The notes under the pieces were generated by a model. It had not been told where the DNA came from. It ran no database searches and saw only the letters and a list, made by a program, of their open reading frames with translations. The position numbers were made by a program, and so were the translations under genes. Positions 54,619 to 64,000 of a stretch of 64,000 nucleotides of DNA are shown here, one piece after another (positions within the stretch are counted from its first letter, which is position 1; every line of letters begins with the position of its first letter). This DNA is from Gonocerus acuteangulatus (taxonomy: Eukaryota; Arthropoda; Insecta; Hemiptera; Coreidae), in contig OX328132.1 in NCBI GenBank assembly GCA_946811695.1, positions 126,316,808 through 126,380,807 of the forward strand. Direction: 5' to 3'.

Positions 54619-54689
54619 CTTTATGTCTTTCTTCCTACCATCATTTTTATGTGTATTGATTCATTTTTTTTTTGTTCCTCCAATGTAGG

Positions 54690-55200
54690 CACGGGCACGG
54701 GATTGCCCTCCTTTGAGAGTTCAGGTAAGTCCCAACTTGTTCTCCTCTGGAGGGAAACTGTAGGAGGTTTTTAACCACCAGGCCGGTGATCATCCCTGGT
54801 GCTGGATGCCCAGAATGCTTAGTTCTACGGGTGCTCAAAAATGGCACGTTGTGGTTCGACGTAGTGGTCATATGGTTGGAAACACTGCAGTTGAGTGTCC
54901 AGAACATGGTGGGATTTTGAATTGAGCGAGACTCATAGCACTTGGCTCCAAGGCAGAAGCTGTGCGTATTTGGCATCCCCCATTCCCGAGGGTCTTGTGA
55001 AACCGCAGGGGCTCGCGAGGATATCCTCTTCTTGATGGCCTAGGGCGTGTGGTAATAGCCCAGGCCTGTTTTAGGGTAATCAAATGTTGGGCACAACCTC
55101 TTTGCCGTTTCCACCTTCTGCGGCACACACCCCTGTCCAATGTGGGGGCTATTGTAGTTTAGTGTGATGCATGGAATTCGATAGAAGATGTTGGCTCTGT
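54690..55200. other. Unidentified GC-rich segment inside the Penelope-like element
   Basis: About 500 bp with clearly higher GC than its flanks. A minus-strand frame covers 54868-55140 but resembles nothing I know. It may be a captured sequence or part of another transposon. Confidence 0.4.
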
Positions 55201-55741
55201 CTTTTTGTGGTATTTGGTCCTTTAAAGTAGTATAAGTTTATGTTTACTTCAATCCCACAAAAATACATTTATACAGCTAGAAAATAACCCAGTGAATGAC
55301 AAAATTGATAAAGAAGTCATCTCCTCTAACTATTCCAACATTATCCATTTATTAACAACATTGGGCTTAAAAACCACATCCCCTATAATAAACAAATAAA
55401 ACCATTCATACCAGCCTCCCTTCTATTATCACCTCACTTTTATGACACCTCTCTCCAGGCTCCTGTCCTTTATTACCACCCATAACTTAATGGGTGGTCA
55501 AAGCTCCCCCCCCCACACACTCTTTTTCTCTAACTTACCATGATCCACCACATTCAGAAATAATTACACATCCGTGAGGCATAGTTCTCCTTCTCATTGG
55601 TAAGCCTATTTTCATTCTGTACTAATTAATCGTATATCTGTTTCTATGTTACCCACTTTCAAGTTTTCAATCTACATTAAACTACCTTATTTATTTTGTA
55701 TATATATATTTGTATTAATTCTATCCTCCTTGTTTTACAGC

Positions 55742-55780
55742 CATGATGAAGGCTTGAATTTCAAGCCAAATTGTTGGCAA
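55742..55780 (+). ncRNA. Hammerhead-like motif, right arm of second element
   Basis: Plus strand: ATGATGA (one change from CUGAUGA region), A, stem II GGCTTG/CAAGCC with loop AATTT, then AAATTGTTGGC. The second core strand has decayed, so it is surely inactive. Confidence 0.45.
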
Positions 55781-55854
55781 AAAATAAAAAAAAATTGTAT
55801 AAAAAATGTAATTTATTAAGATACTGCGACCGAACTCTGACAAAGTTTACCTTT

Positions 55855-56873
55855 ACTAGTACTTTGTTCCACCGTTCTTGAAAGGTGTTTATGACTTTAC
55901 CTGGTCGGGTCAGCCAGACCCCAGAATCCTCTTCTAGAGATACTTATTTCATACATGCATGAATGCATTGAAAAATGTCAAAATTGTTCACATTTTCTTG
56001 TGTTCTTCTACTATAGTAATAATTCTACAAATAAAAGCAATTAGAAAAAAAATAAACAACCAACAGCATACAGACAGTTGAAAATATTCAAAAGACATCA
56101 TCGAATCTCTTTTTCTTGGAAAGCTATATTTCTAACAATAAATTTCATTTCTTATTTTACTTATTATGTTTTATTGTCAAATACATTCTCCTACTATAAG
56201 CAATTAAAAAATAATAAGAAATAAAAACAGACAAAAAGACCGGTCGAATAAACGAAATCAATTACTTCAAAGTTTTAAGCACTTATTTCTCCGATTGACA
56301 TCGCCTAATCAGAACTTTCCTTAGAACCTTTTTTGTAGAGCATTTAGTATGCTTACGAATGGTAACCTTCCGTTTACCATGATTCCCAACCATTTTCGAG
56401 ATATGAAGGAAAATATTGGCGCTAATGGCCAAGTTGTACATGCAACGTAAAAAAAAAAAGAACTTTACATGTCTTTTAATAAAATATTTTATTCTAACCA
56501 TTCCTTAACTCCCAACGTACCCTGAATTTCAAAATATTAGTTTTCATGAAATTTGAACATGCAGAAAATATTTTAACTGAATCCCTTGATTCTAAGTACC
56601 CAAACCAAAAACGTTATTCAACAACTATTTTGCCACTTTTCTTGAAAACGGTTAAAGCTATCGCCTTAAAAATGGTTTCATTCGTTTTCCTAGGCCAAGA
56701 AGCATATAAAGTAAGCGGAACGATTTTTTTCACGTGAATTTCGCTCCAAAAACCATCTTCGGGTGGGCGGATTCTGCTGGTTAACGAACTTGACCTTTCA
56801 AATTATACGAAAGATTTTTGTACCAAATTTCATCAAAATCAAACCATTACTCGCTGAGCTATGCCGCGAACAG

Positions 56874-56922
<49 letters not shown>

Positions 56923-56948
56923 TACATATATATATATTTATATATATG

Positions 56949-56980
<32 letters not shown>

Positions 56981-56985
56981 CATAC

Positions 56986-57027
<42 letters not shown>

Positions 57028-57179
57028 TTAACATACTACTATATTTTGAATCAACGTTATTTTCGTTCTCTAGGGTTTCTGAAACGCAAAAGTTTCTAGT
57101 CGGCACTTCCGGATAGCGTCATGATATCAACCTTATAAGCGGGGTTCCTCCCTATGGAGGGAGGGAGGAACCGCACTAA
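55855..57179 (+). mobile_element. Family A element with intact 3' end
   Basis: The family body starts near gttccaccgttcttgaaagg without the 5' box. A long TA microsatellite (about 56878-57029) and the hairpin GGTTCCTCCC/GGGAGGAACC (57143-57152, 57163-57172) follow, then GCACTAA ending at 57179. A short tail-like insert may interrupt near 56417-56460. Confidence 0.65.
56878..57029. repeat. TA microsatellite with CA/CG interruptions
   Basis: A long (TA)n run in the central position of the family A element. Confidence 0.95.
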
Positions 57180-57184
57180 AAGAC

Positions 57185-58860
57185 GGCCTATCAAAGGAAA
57201 AACGCCTATCCATGGTAGGCCCTTAAAACATGGATATTGCAGAAATATTTACTTTGTTGATAGCTGTATAAGAATTGTAATATTCTTCAGGTTACCTGCT
57301 ACTGTAAATTTAAATGACGAAGATTTAATCTATAAATGAAGACAAAAAATTACTGAATTGATTTTTGTTAGGAAGATTTATTTTGGGCTGATTGCTCCCG
57401 CCTTAGTGTGTCTGAGGTAAATTGCATTGACATATATGTTTTCAGAATCATCCTGAATGAACTAAATTTAATTAAAATTTGGAGATGAACTGGAGCAAAT
57501 TTTGATGCGGGTATATATAAAGGTGCATGTATAAAATTAAGCCAATAAAGGCCAATTTAGTAGGCCTAAGAATTTTAACTCCTATGGTTTGGCCAAAAGA
57601 AGGCTAGAAGTATATTACTTTATTTCATTAAGTATACATAAACTTGAGTGAGCTTCCATGTGTTTGTGTGAATAAATATACACATTTACATACAAAATCA
57701 CCAATAAGAGATTACGAACTACTTCTACTTTACATGTTCAGTAGTTAAAACTGGTCCTAAAAAAACTTAAAACTAATGAAATTATAAATAAAGGAACAAT
57801 TTTGGTTGCTATTTTCCATACAAATAAATTTAATTTGTTCACTTCATATATATCTGAGAAAATTCAATTAAAATCCAGTGATGAACAGAAATGTTTGACG
57901 ACATCCAGATATTTTTTGGGGGGGAGGGAGTGTGTGTGTGTGAGAGAGAGAGAGAGAGAATTTATCCATCTGCTGTACAGTGAAGAATTATGATGTAGAG
58001 GGGAAGCCCCTGCCCTGAAAATTTAAAACAGAAACAGTACTACAGTACAAGTACATAATATATTTATTGGTCAGGAAAAGTGGCACTGAGCAAATGAATT
58101 ATTAGACGGTAATACAAAATTTGTTTCATGGGTGCAGAGGTTCTCTAAGTCTTTATAAACTAATACTAAAAATATCACAGGGCTTCAAAAATATTAGAAA
58201 AAGCTGAGTTTCAAATTAAACCACAAATTAAAATAAAAACTTACAAGAAAAGGATGAAGATTTAAAAAATGATCAAGAATATTAGACTCGTTAAATTACA
58301 CCAGTCAACACAAACGTTTCAGATGCCTTACTTAATCTTCTTGAACCATCTAGTTGAATGATCATGTTACTGAATTTGAAGTAACACACAGTTTTTTTTA
58401 CCACACAAATTTTGATAATAATTATTTCATAATCTTTTTAACTTAAAAAAAAAATATATATATTTCAGTCTCTTAGTGATTAATCCATCAAGCCAATCTA
58501 TTTGGGGGCTTTACAGGGCTGTAAAAATGTTATTGCTCAATTATAAGTTTTGATAATTGTTATGGATCCATCAATTATATGATAACAAGTTTTTGTGGTG
58601 TGTACAATAGCAAAGAGTTATTTTTCTCAATAGAATAATTTTTAATTCTGAGCATTCAAGATTTTTGTTACATAATGATATTTAATGGTCTTCTGGATAT
58701 GACCATGTCAATGTGGTAATAACCGATGTTTTCCCAGACATTCTGCCATTTTCCTTTTCTTCTGAGAATGAAACATTCATATCCAGAAGGCTTAAAATCA
58801 TTAAGCAATCAAAGCCATGGAAGTCTACAAGAAAAATGATTTCTTCTTTTTGTTTAATGT
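57185..58860. other. No gene seen
   Basis: AT-rich unique-looking sequence with a GT/GA microsatellite near 57930-57959. No coding or RNA feature supported. Confidence 0.5.
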
Positions 58861-58883
58861 CTGTATGACGCGATACTCATCAG

Positions 58884-59787
58884 GTTATGCAGAAGCTGCA
58901 TAACTAAGCACTTTCCTCAGGATTTGGGTAGTGTAGAGTGCATTCCAGAATAATTTGCTGAAAATAACCTATATAAATAAAATAGAAACATGAATAGTTC
59001 TGCTATTTTACATTTGTAATGACCAACACGATAAAATTATTTTAATTATTAATTTTTTTAATAATTTCCTTGCGTGTATGCTTGTTACTAAACTACTTCA
59101 TAAATACACGGAAACATCACATTTTTGTCTGAGGCAGGAACGGGATACAGCACTCCTAGCGGCAGCTTTGCCAACTTACATTTCACTGGAACATTCTATT
59201 CAAGCATAGTACAAAGTAAACCCCCTTCCGATAGACCGATTTAGTTCATTTTTACAAGGCTTCTTTCTAATTAGATATCCAAGACGTATTCTGAGTTTTG
59301 TTAGAATGCAATAGAAATTATGAGCGGAATGAGTAAATTAGTAATTTCGCTCTGGAGTAAACCCCCCTCTTCTGAATGGATTTAGTTTATTTTTACAGTG
59401 TATTTTTCCCTTTAGATGGCCACAACGAATACTGAGTTTTGTTGAAATATAACAAAAACTAAGGCTGGCGTGGTCAAATTAGAGTTTTGGGTCCGGGGTA
59501 AACATCCCCTCCCGGTGGACCGATTTTGGTGATTAATGAACTCGTTCAATCGTTTTCTAAGTGAACACTATATACCAAGTTTTGTGACAAAAAAACAAAA
59601 ACCCTGACAGCTATCGTGTTAGCAGACACACACACACACATAGATGGTTATATAGATATATATAAATTTTAAGGGAGTCATTTTCGGTGTCTACTAGGTA
59701 GGGTCGATAAAGATTTAAAGAAATTTTTTAAAAATTCCGTCATGAGTGCAACCTCAATAGTTACTTTCCTTCGGAGGAAAGCGCTAA
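58884..59787 (+). mobile_element. Family B element, plus strand
   Basis: Near its 5' end is a perfect hairpin GTTATGCAG/CTGCATAAC around aag (58882-58902). The body matches 14764-16060 in reverse, with fewer ~142-bp units and a CA/TA microsatellite (about 59627-59660). It ends with the hairpin CTTTCCTTCGGAGGAAAG (59764-59781), CG and CTAA (59784-59787). Confidence 0.55.
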
Positions 59788-59799
59788 AAACAACAAAAA

Positions 59800-62370
59800 C
59801 TAGATGCTAGTTTATATGAAGGTTCAGTGATAACTTTGACAGAATGTATTGTAAAAAGGCCTAGGAGTGACTGTAATTCCTTAATATTTCAAGGAATCTT
59901 AAATTCTCTCATTATTTTGACTTTCACCAGATCATTTATTTGTTGTTGTTTTTTATGTTTTTGTTTTATAATTCTGATTCAAAAACCTCGAACCTATTTT
60001 TGCAGAAATGTCTTTTTTTTTTAACAAGAATAAATTGTATTGTCCGCTTTAGCCTTAGCTATAACCTGAAGACAATTTTATATTGAAATTGTTGTGGTGG
60101 TTCTTTAGTAGTAACTTCTAAACATTATAAAAAATTCTTAACATATACTGCCTGTTCATTGAGTAAATTTAAAATTTGAGTAAGACTAACTAGAGAGTTA
60201 ATTGTTTACATAGATGTTCTTTGACTGATTAATAACATTATTTATTATATCCATTTTCTTTTATGTAAGTTCCTTTATTAGTTGACTCAATTTTTTGGGT
60301 TTCAGAAATTTTAGTTTCACTAATGTTCTGTGTGGTGCTCTTTATCTGAGTTATTGTAAACATTAATAAATTCCACTTCCCACTATTAATTTAATTATAA
60401 AAAATGTGATTGAATATTAATTATAACCTCATAACCGCTAACTGTCGTGTGGGCCGAGGATGTCCACAGGTATGAAGGGTGGCTAGGTCTAGTCATCCCG
60501 TAACTATGAGATAAGATCGCGGTGCTCCCAGTTTTGGCAACCCTCATCGTTCCTTCTATACCATTTTTCCTGTCTTACTGTAGTTTAAAAATAAATGTTT
60601 CCTCTCTTAGTATGCTTCTTCAACCATTGACTGTTTTTGGAGGGAAGGAATACAAAAAACTTTAGAGTTAAGCCGATCGTGATGAGTGCAGAACCCAGAC
60701 CGCACATTGGCGTCTAGGGCACTGGGGGTACAGTTTTCACGCCCCCATACAAGCGTCTAAAGCGCAGGAGACACTGCTTTTCACGCCCGTATATATGAGC
60801 TCAGGGTGTTTGAAGGGTTAACATGCAACAAATCAATTTTTAACCCTTAGAGTCCGGCGATGTTGTCTTGGCCTACCGATCCCTGGGCGAGGTAAACTCG
60901 GAACACACTACTTTCTCCGGGTGTGGCATACTTTTGTGAGTTTCGTACATTTCTTTTCCGATCCTCCTCTTTGGGCTGTGGAACAAAAGTAGCGGAAGTA
61001 AAAATATTTATACTATTTACAAATTTACAGTATTCACATATTTATATTATTTAATTTAAAAATTTACTGAGTTCCCCACTGTTATACATTATTTTTAATT
61101 TAATAATTATTTAGTGTGTTTCCCTGTTTGAAAAAGGGAAATGAGCACCATGTTACAATGCATTCCTTGCAAAATATTTCTAAGGCATTCTCGGAAACAA
61201 AGGGAAGGAAGGATCAAAAGAACTATGGAAAAGGGCGATGTACTGCCTTGTAGATAAAGGCAATCGCTCGCCTTCCAGCCAGATGTAGTAAAAGGACACC
61301 TAAATGAATAATTACTCTAAAATCCCCTAGATAGGACCAAGATTAGAACTCGTCCATAAGTCATCCTCATACAACACTATAACTCGTAATACAGCGAGGA
61401 CTGCTAGACAAGTCAATAGCATCAGGTGGACATCTCATTCTGACTGGAAGAGAAGTCATCTGCAACCAGGGCACCTGTTCCCCTCGACTTGTACAACAAT
61501 CAACCTCACACTATGGGTTAAAATGCAATCACTGGTTAATTTTAAAATAAGGAGGAAGCTAAAATTTAGTATCTTCAATTGTTATATTGAAATAAATTTG
61601 TTTGTTGGTACATATTGACTTTTTTGTGTACCAGTGATTGTATGTATTCTTGCAATGGAAAGAATTTCACAGTTTCATAATTTACTATTACATTTCTATA
61701 AAAAGGCTTTATATATTACAGAGATCTTAAACCCAGAATTTATCAGCAGCAGCAACTTAAATTAATCAGAAAGGGTTTTTTTTTAAGGAATAATTAATTA
61801 TATTATTGCTGCCAAAAATATTGCTCAGTGGAATTTCTTTTATGCAATTTCTCAGCCCCATGCCAGTAAAAAAGTATTTAGTTGTAACTCTTGTGAATCA
61901 GGTATTTTACTTGACTTAAATGTTAACATCCCTTAATTGGGGAACAGAGCAGCCACAAAGTTCAGAAATCCATCTCTGTCTTTTGCTATTACATAAATTA
62001 CTATTTTTCTTTCAATTGTAGATTATTAAAATGCTTAGGGATATACGTATCAGAAAATGGCTAGAGTATAATATTCTGTTCTACAAATGTTATATATGGA
62101 TGGGCAACCTTAATAATAAACAAATAATATCAGTTCCATAGAAATAAATTTTAATTTTTTAAAAAATTAAAATCATTTAAATGTCCATATTTTTGTTTTA
62201 TTTTTACCTGTAATTCTGTATGTATTCTAGGCAACCGGTTCTTGAAAATACTTTTTGTTTAATTTACTGTATTTATTTAATTTCCATTTGGTAGAAAGTG
62301 AAGATAATCTTCACCTAACCTACAGACTTTTCTACTGACTTCGGATATCTTCTTCTACGTATTATACTGA
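59800..62370. other. No gene seen; GC-richer patches of unknown origin
   Basis: 60440-60960 and 61140-61520 are richer in GC than their surroundings. At 60818 and 60849, gaagggttaa and ttaaccctta suggest TTAA-type transposon ends, but no complete element could be framed. Confidence 0.4.
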
Positions 62371-62387
62371 CAAAAATGGGGTGTGTT

Positions 62388-62620
62388 TGGCTCTGTGGTG
62401 GAGCACTCGACTTACGTTCTGGAGGACCTGAGTTTGAAAATCGGGCTGGCACCGAAAAATATCCTAGCATCCGAAAACTATCTTCTAGCATCGTCGTTCC
62501 AGAGTCAGGGTCCTAAACCAACCCTTGGCCCATCCAGCCTTAATAGGTACCTTTAAAGGGGAAAGTCAGCTTCCTCTCTGGTGTGTTGTATAATCAGATA
62601 ACTCTACAGTATTTGGCACC
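62388..62620 (+). repeat. tRNA-derived SINE, second family
   Basis: A tRNA-like head: box A-like tggtggagcactcgacttac and box B-like gagtttgaaaatc at the expected ~35-nt spacing, followed by a non-tRNA body. It differs from the SINE at 5889-6075. Exact edges are unclear. Confidence 0.6.
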
Positions 62621-62939
62621 TGGGACTACATATATATTTATGTACTTACATACAAAGAGTAATACAAACGTTTAGCAATTTGACTTAATAGAAAGACCCA
62701 GGAGAGTGCAAGTTACTGCTCATTTAGACATATCCATGCCTGCATAGTAGCCAACAGTAACACACTTCTGGGCATAGTTCTTCATTAGTAGTAACAGATT
62801 AAAGTGCGTACTGAGGCATTGTAGTCAAGTAGTGAAGTGAGCGTCATTTTGAGGTATAATTTTGCGCATGGTTTAAGCAGAGATCGATGCTTGGAAGAAA
62901 TTATGTTTACATTGAATAATGATTGTCCATGGTACAACA

Positions 62940-63115
62940 ATATTCAGGTCAAGAGAAAATGAAAGAGACAATTCCACTGAGGAAGACGCTGAGAAAGGAG
63001 GAAAACCAGGGACATCGATGACTGAGGAAATCAGTTCTTCTTTGAGGAAAATGCTTGATGAAGACCTGAATTTGACAAATAAACATAAGAAGGAGGCTTT
63101 ATGCCTTCATGCAGT
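62940..63115 (+). other. Short open frame with weak formin-like similarity
   Basis: After a possible acceptor (atattcag at 62948) the plus strand encodes an acidic and basic stretch, then KMLDEDLNLTNKHKKEALCL. This faintly resembles the N-terminal L-L-KH--A- motif of DAAM-type formins. The similarity stops abruptly and no donor is evident. It could be a decayed exon, a retro-fragment or chance. Confidence 0.2.
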
Positions 63116-63870
63116 AATAATTTATTCGATTCTGAGACTATTTAAAGGGGAAGAAACTGTCGTCTTTGGGTGTCCCATTGTCTGAGAAAATGACTCATTG
63201 GTGCTGAAAGATGCTGAAACTATTTGATAAGGGTCAATCTCAATTGTGACAGGTGACAAAAAATAAAACTGTATTGCAAAAATTTTGTAGTACCCTTTGT
63301 ACATATAGGTTGCTTGGTTTATTTACCACGAGATAAGACATTGAGGATGCCTTCCAAACAGAGTATATTCATTCTTCGACACTTAATGATACCATGTTGT
63401 AAATCATTATATCCTGTTAGGTTCTTTATGTATTTCTTATAATCCATTGTCTGTTAAATGACATTAACATACATGATCTCCACATAAATGCGGTAGAAGG
63501 GTAAAAATAAAAATCACAGAATTCATTACTTTCCAAATTGTGTAAATCTTCTTCTACATGTTCCACACCATTCTGATGCTTCTTCATGAGCTTATAACTA
63601 AACCTATAACTATGTCTGGATCACATAATTACAAATTATAAAGAGACCATCTAAAACTTCCACCTTTCCCGGCTGAGTCAATACTAAAATTTCCAATATG
63701 GTGAGCAAGTATTAAAGCTTATTATTTATCGATTCTAAAATCTGATTATGTCTTTCCCAGTAGAAGCATAGTCCCTAAATGTAAAATTGATTGGTGCCAC
63801 CAGTTCATCAATTTTTTTTTTTTTTTTTATACTTTACTTTTTTTCCTATCAATAAATCAACAAATATGTC

Positions 63871-64000
63871 ATGTAAATGTTTTATGTCCGCCTTTTTATT
63901 AACCACTCTTACATATTATGGATTGTCTTTTAAAGCCAATGAAAATAGTCCAGAATATGTAAGAGTGGTTAATAAAAAGGCAGACATAAAACATTTACAT
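63871..64000. repeat. Near-perfect hairpin, 47-bp arms, at window edge
   Basis: 63871-63917 and 63954-64000 are inverted copies differing at one base, with a 36-bp loop. The arm may extend beyond the window. The high identity implies a recent origin, gene conversion, or an assembly fold-back. Confidence 0.85.

Larger units (their letters stand above)
54256..55830. mobile_element. Second Penelope-like element with inverted hammerhead-bearing arms
   Basis: The left arm (about 54256-54500) and right arm (about 55600-55800) are inverted relatives, both with the tcctccttg...tacagcc...gatgaaggcttg block and ctgtttctatgttaccca. A decayed endonuclease lies next to the left arm. A GC-richer insert (about 54690-55200) separates it from the right part. 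Confidence 0.7.

Noticed and set aside
54868..55140. Arg-rich minus-strand frame as a gene
   Set aside because: It lies inside a decayed Penelope-like element, and its composition follows the local GC content.
56798..57116. Long frames of repeating Tyr-Ile
   Set aside because: They are translations of (TA)n microsatellites, as at 23.9-25.5 kb.
60818..60860. Facing TTAA-CCCTT ends as a piggyBac pair
   Set aside because: The two motifs point away from each other and neither has a matching partner end in reach.

Overview
This is an AT-rich animal nuclear genome window. It has spliced genes with GT-AG introns, poly(A)-tailed retro-insertions with target-site duplications (TSDs), a mariner element, Penelope-like elements and a Ty3/gypsy element primed by tRNA-Trp. 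The mix suggests an arthropod-like invertebrate, but the sequence alone does not fix the lineage.

The only clear host gene is on the minus strand, from about 40.26 kb down past position 1. It is the purine-synthesis enzyme phosphoribosylformylglycinamidine synthase (PFAS; ade2 in Drosophila). I could place fifteen consecutive coding exons by splice sites, reading phase and conserved motifs, giving 817 complete codons from the start ATG to the second ATP-grasp-like/AIRS half. The rest of that half and the C-terminal glutaminase domain lie beyond the left edge.

The introns are full of transposons. Intron 6 (12212-27117, 14.9 kb) is the extreme case. It holds a hAT-type foldback element, two related Helentron-like families (A and B, with subterminal inverted repeats, 3' hairpin, CTAA end and central TA microsatellite), a GC-ended element with 8-bp TSDs nested inside a family A copy, retro-insertions and a 456-bp tandem duplication. 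Other introns hold a non-LTR 3' end (RNase H), a TTAA-flanked piggyBac-like element, tRNA-derived SINEs, a deleted mariner and a Penelope-like element with hammerhead-ribozyme-like arms.

Upstream of PFAS (40.3-47.3 kb) is a 90-bp tandem repeat and a cluster of small MITEs with recognisable TSDs. A complete, apparently very young Ty3/gypsy retrotransposon of the CsRn1 type follows at 47305-52654. Its 590-bp LTRs look identical, it has intact gag and pol frames, and it carries a textbook -1 frameshift signal. From 52.7 kb to the end there is a second Penelope-like pair with hammerhead-like arms, more family A and B copies, a SINE, and a near-perfect 47-bp-arm hairpin at the right edge. No convincing second host gene was found there.

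The most interesting structures are the hammerhead-like motifs tied to Penelope endonuclease remnants, the frameshift cassette of the young LTR element, the Helentron-like family architecture, and the tiny tail-only retro-insertions.
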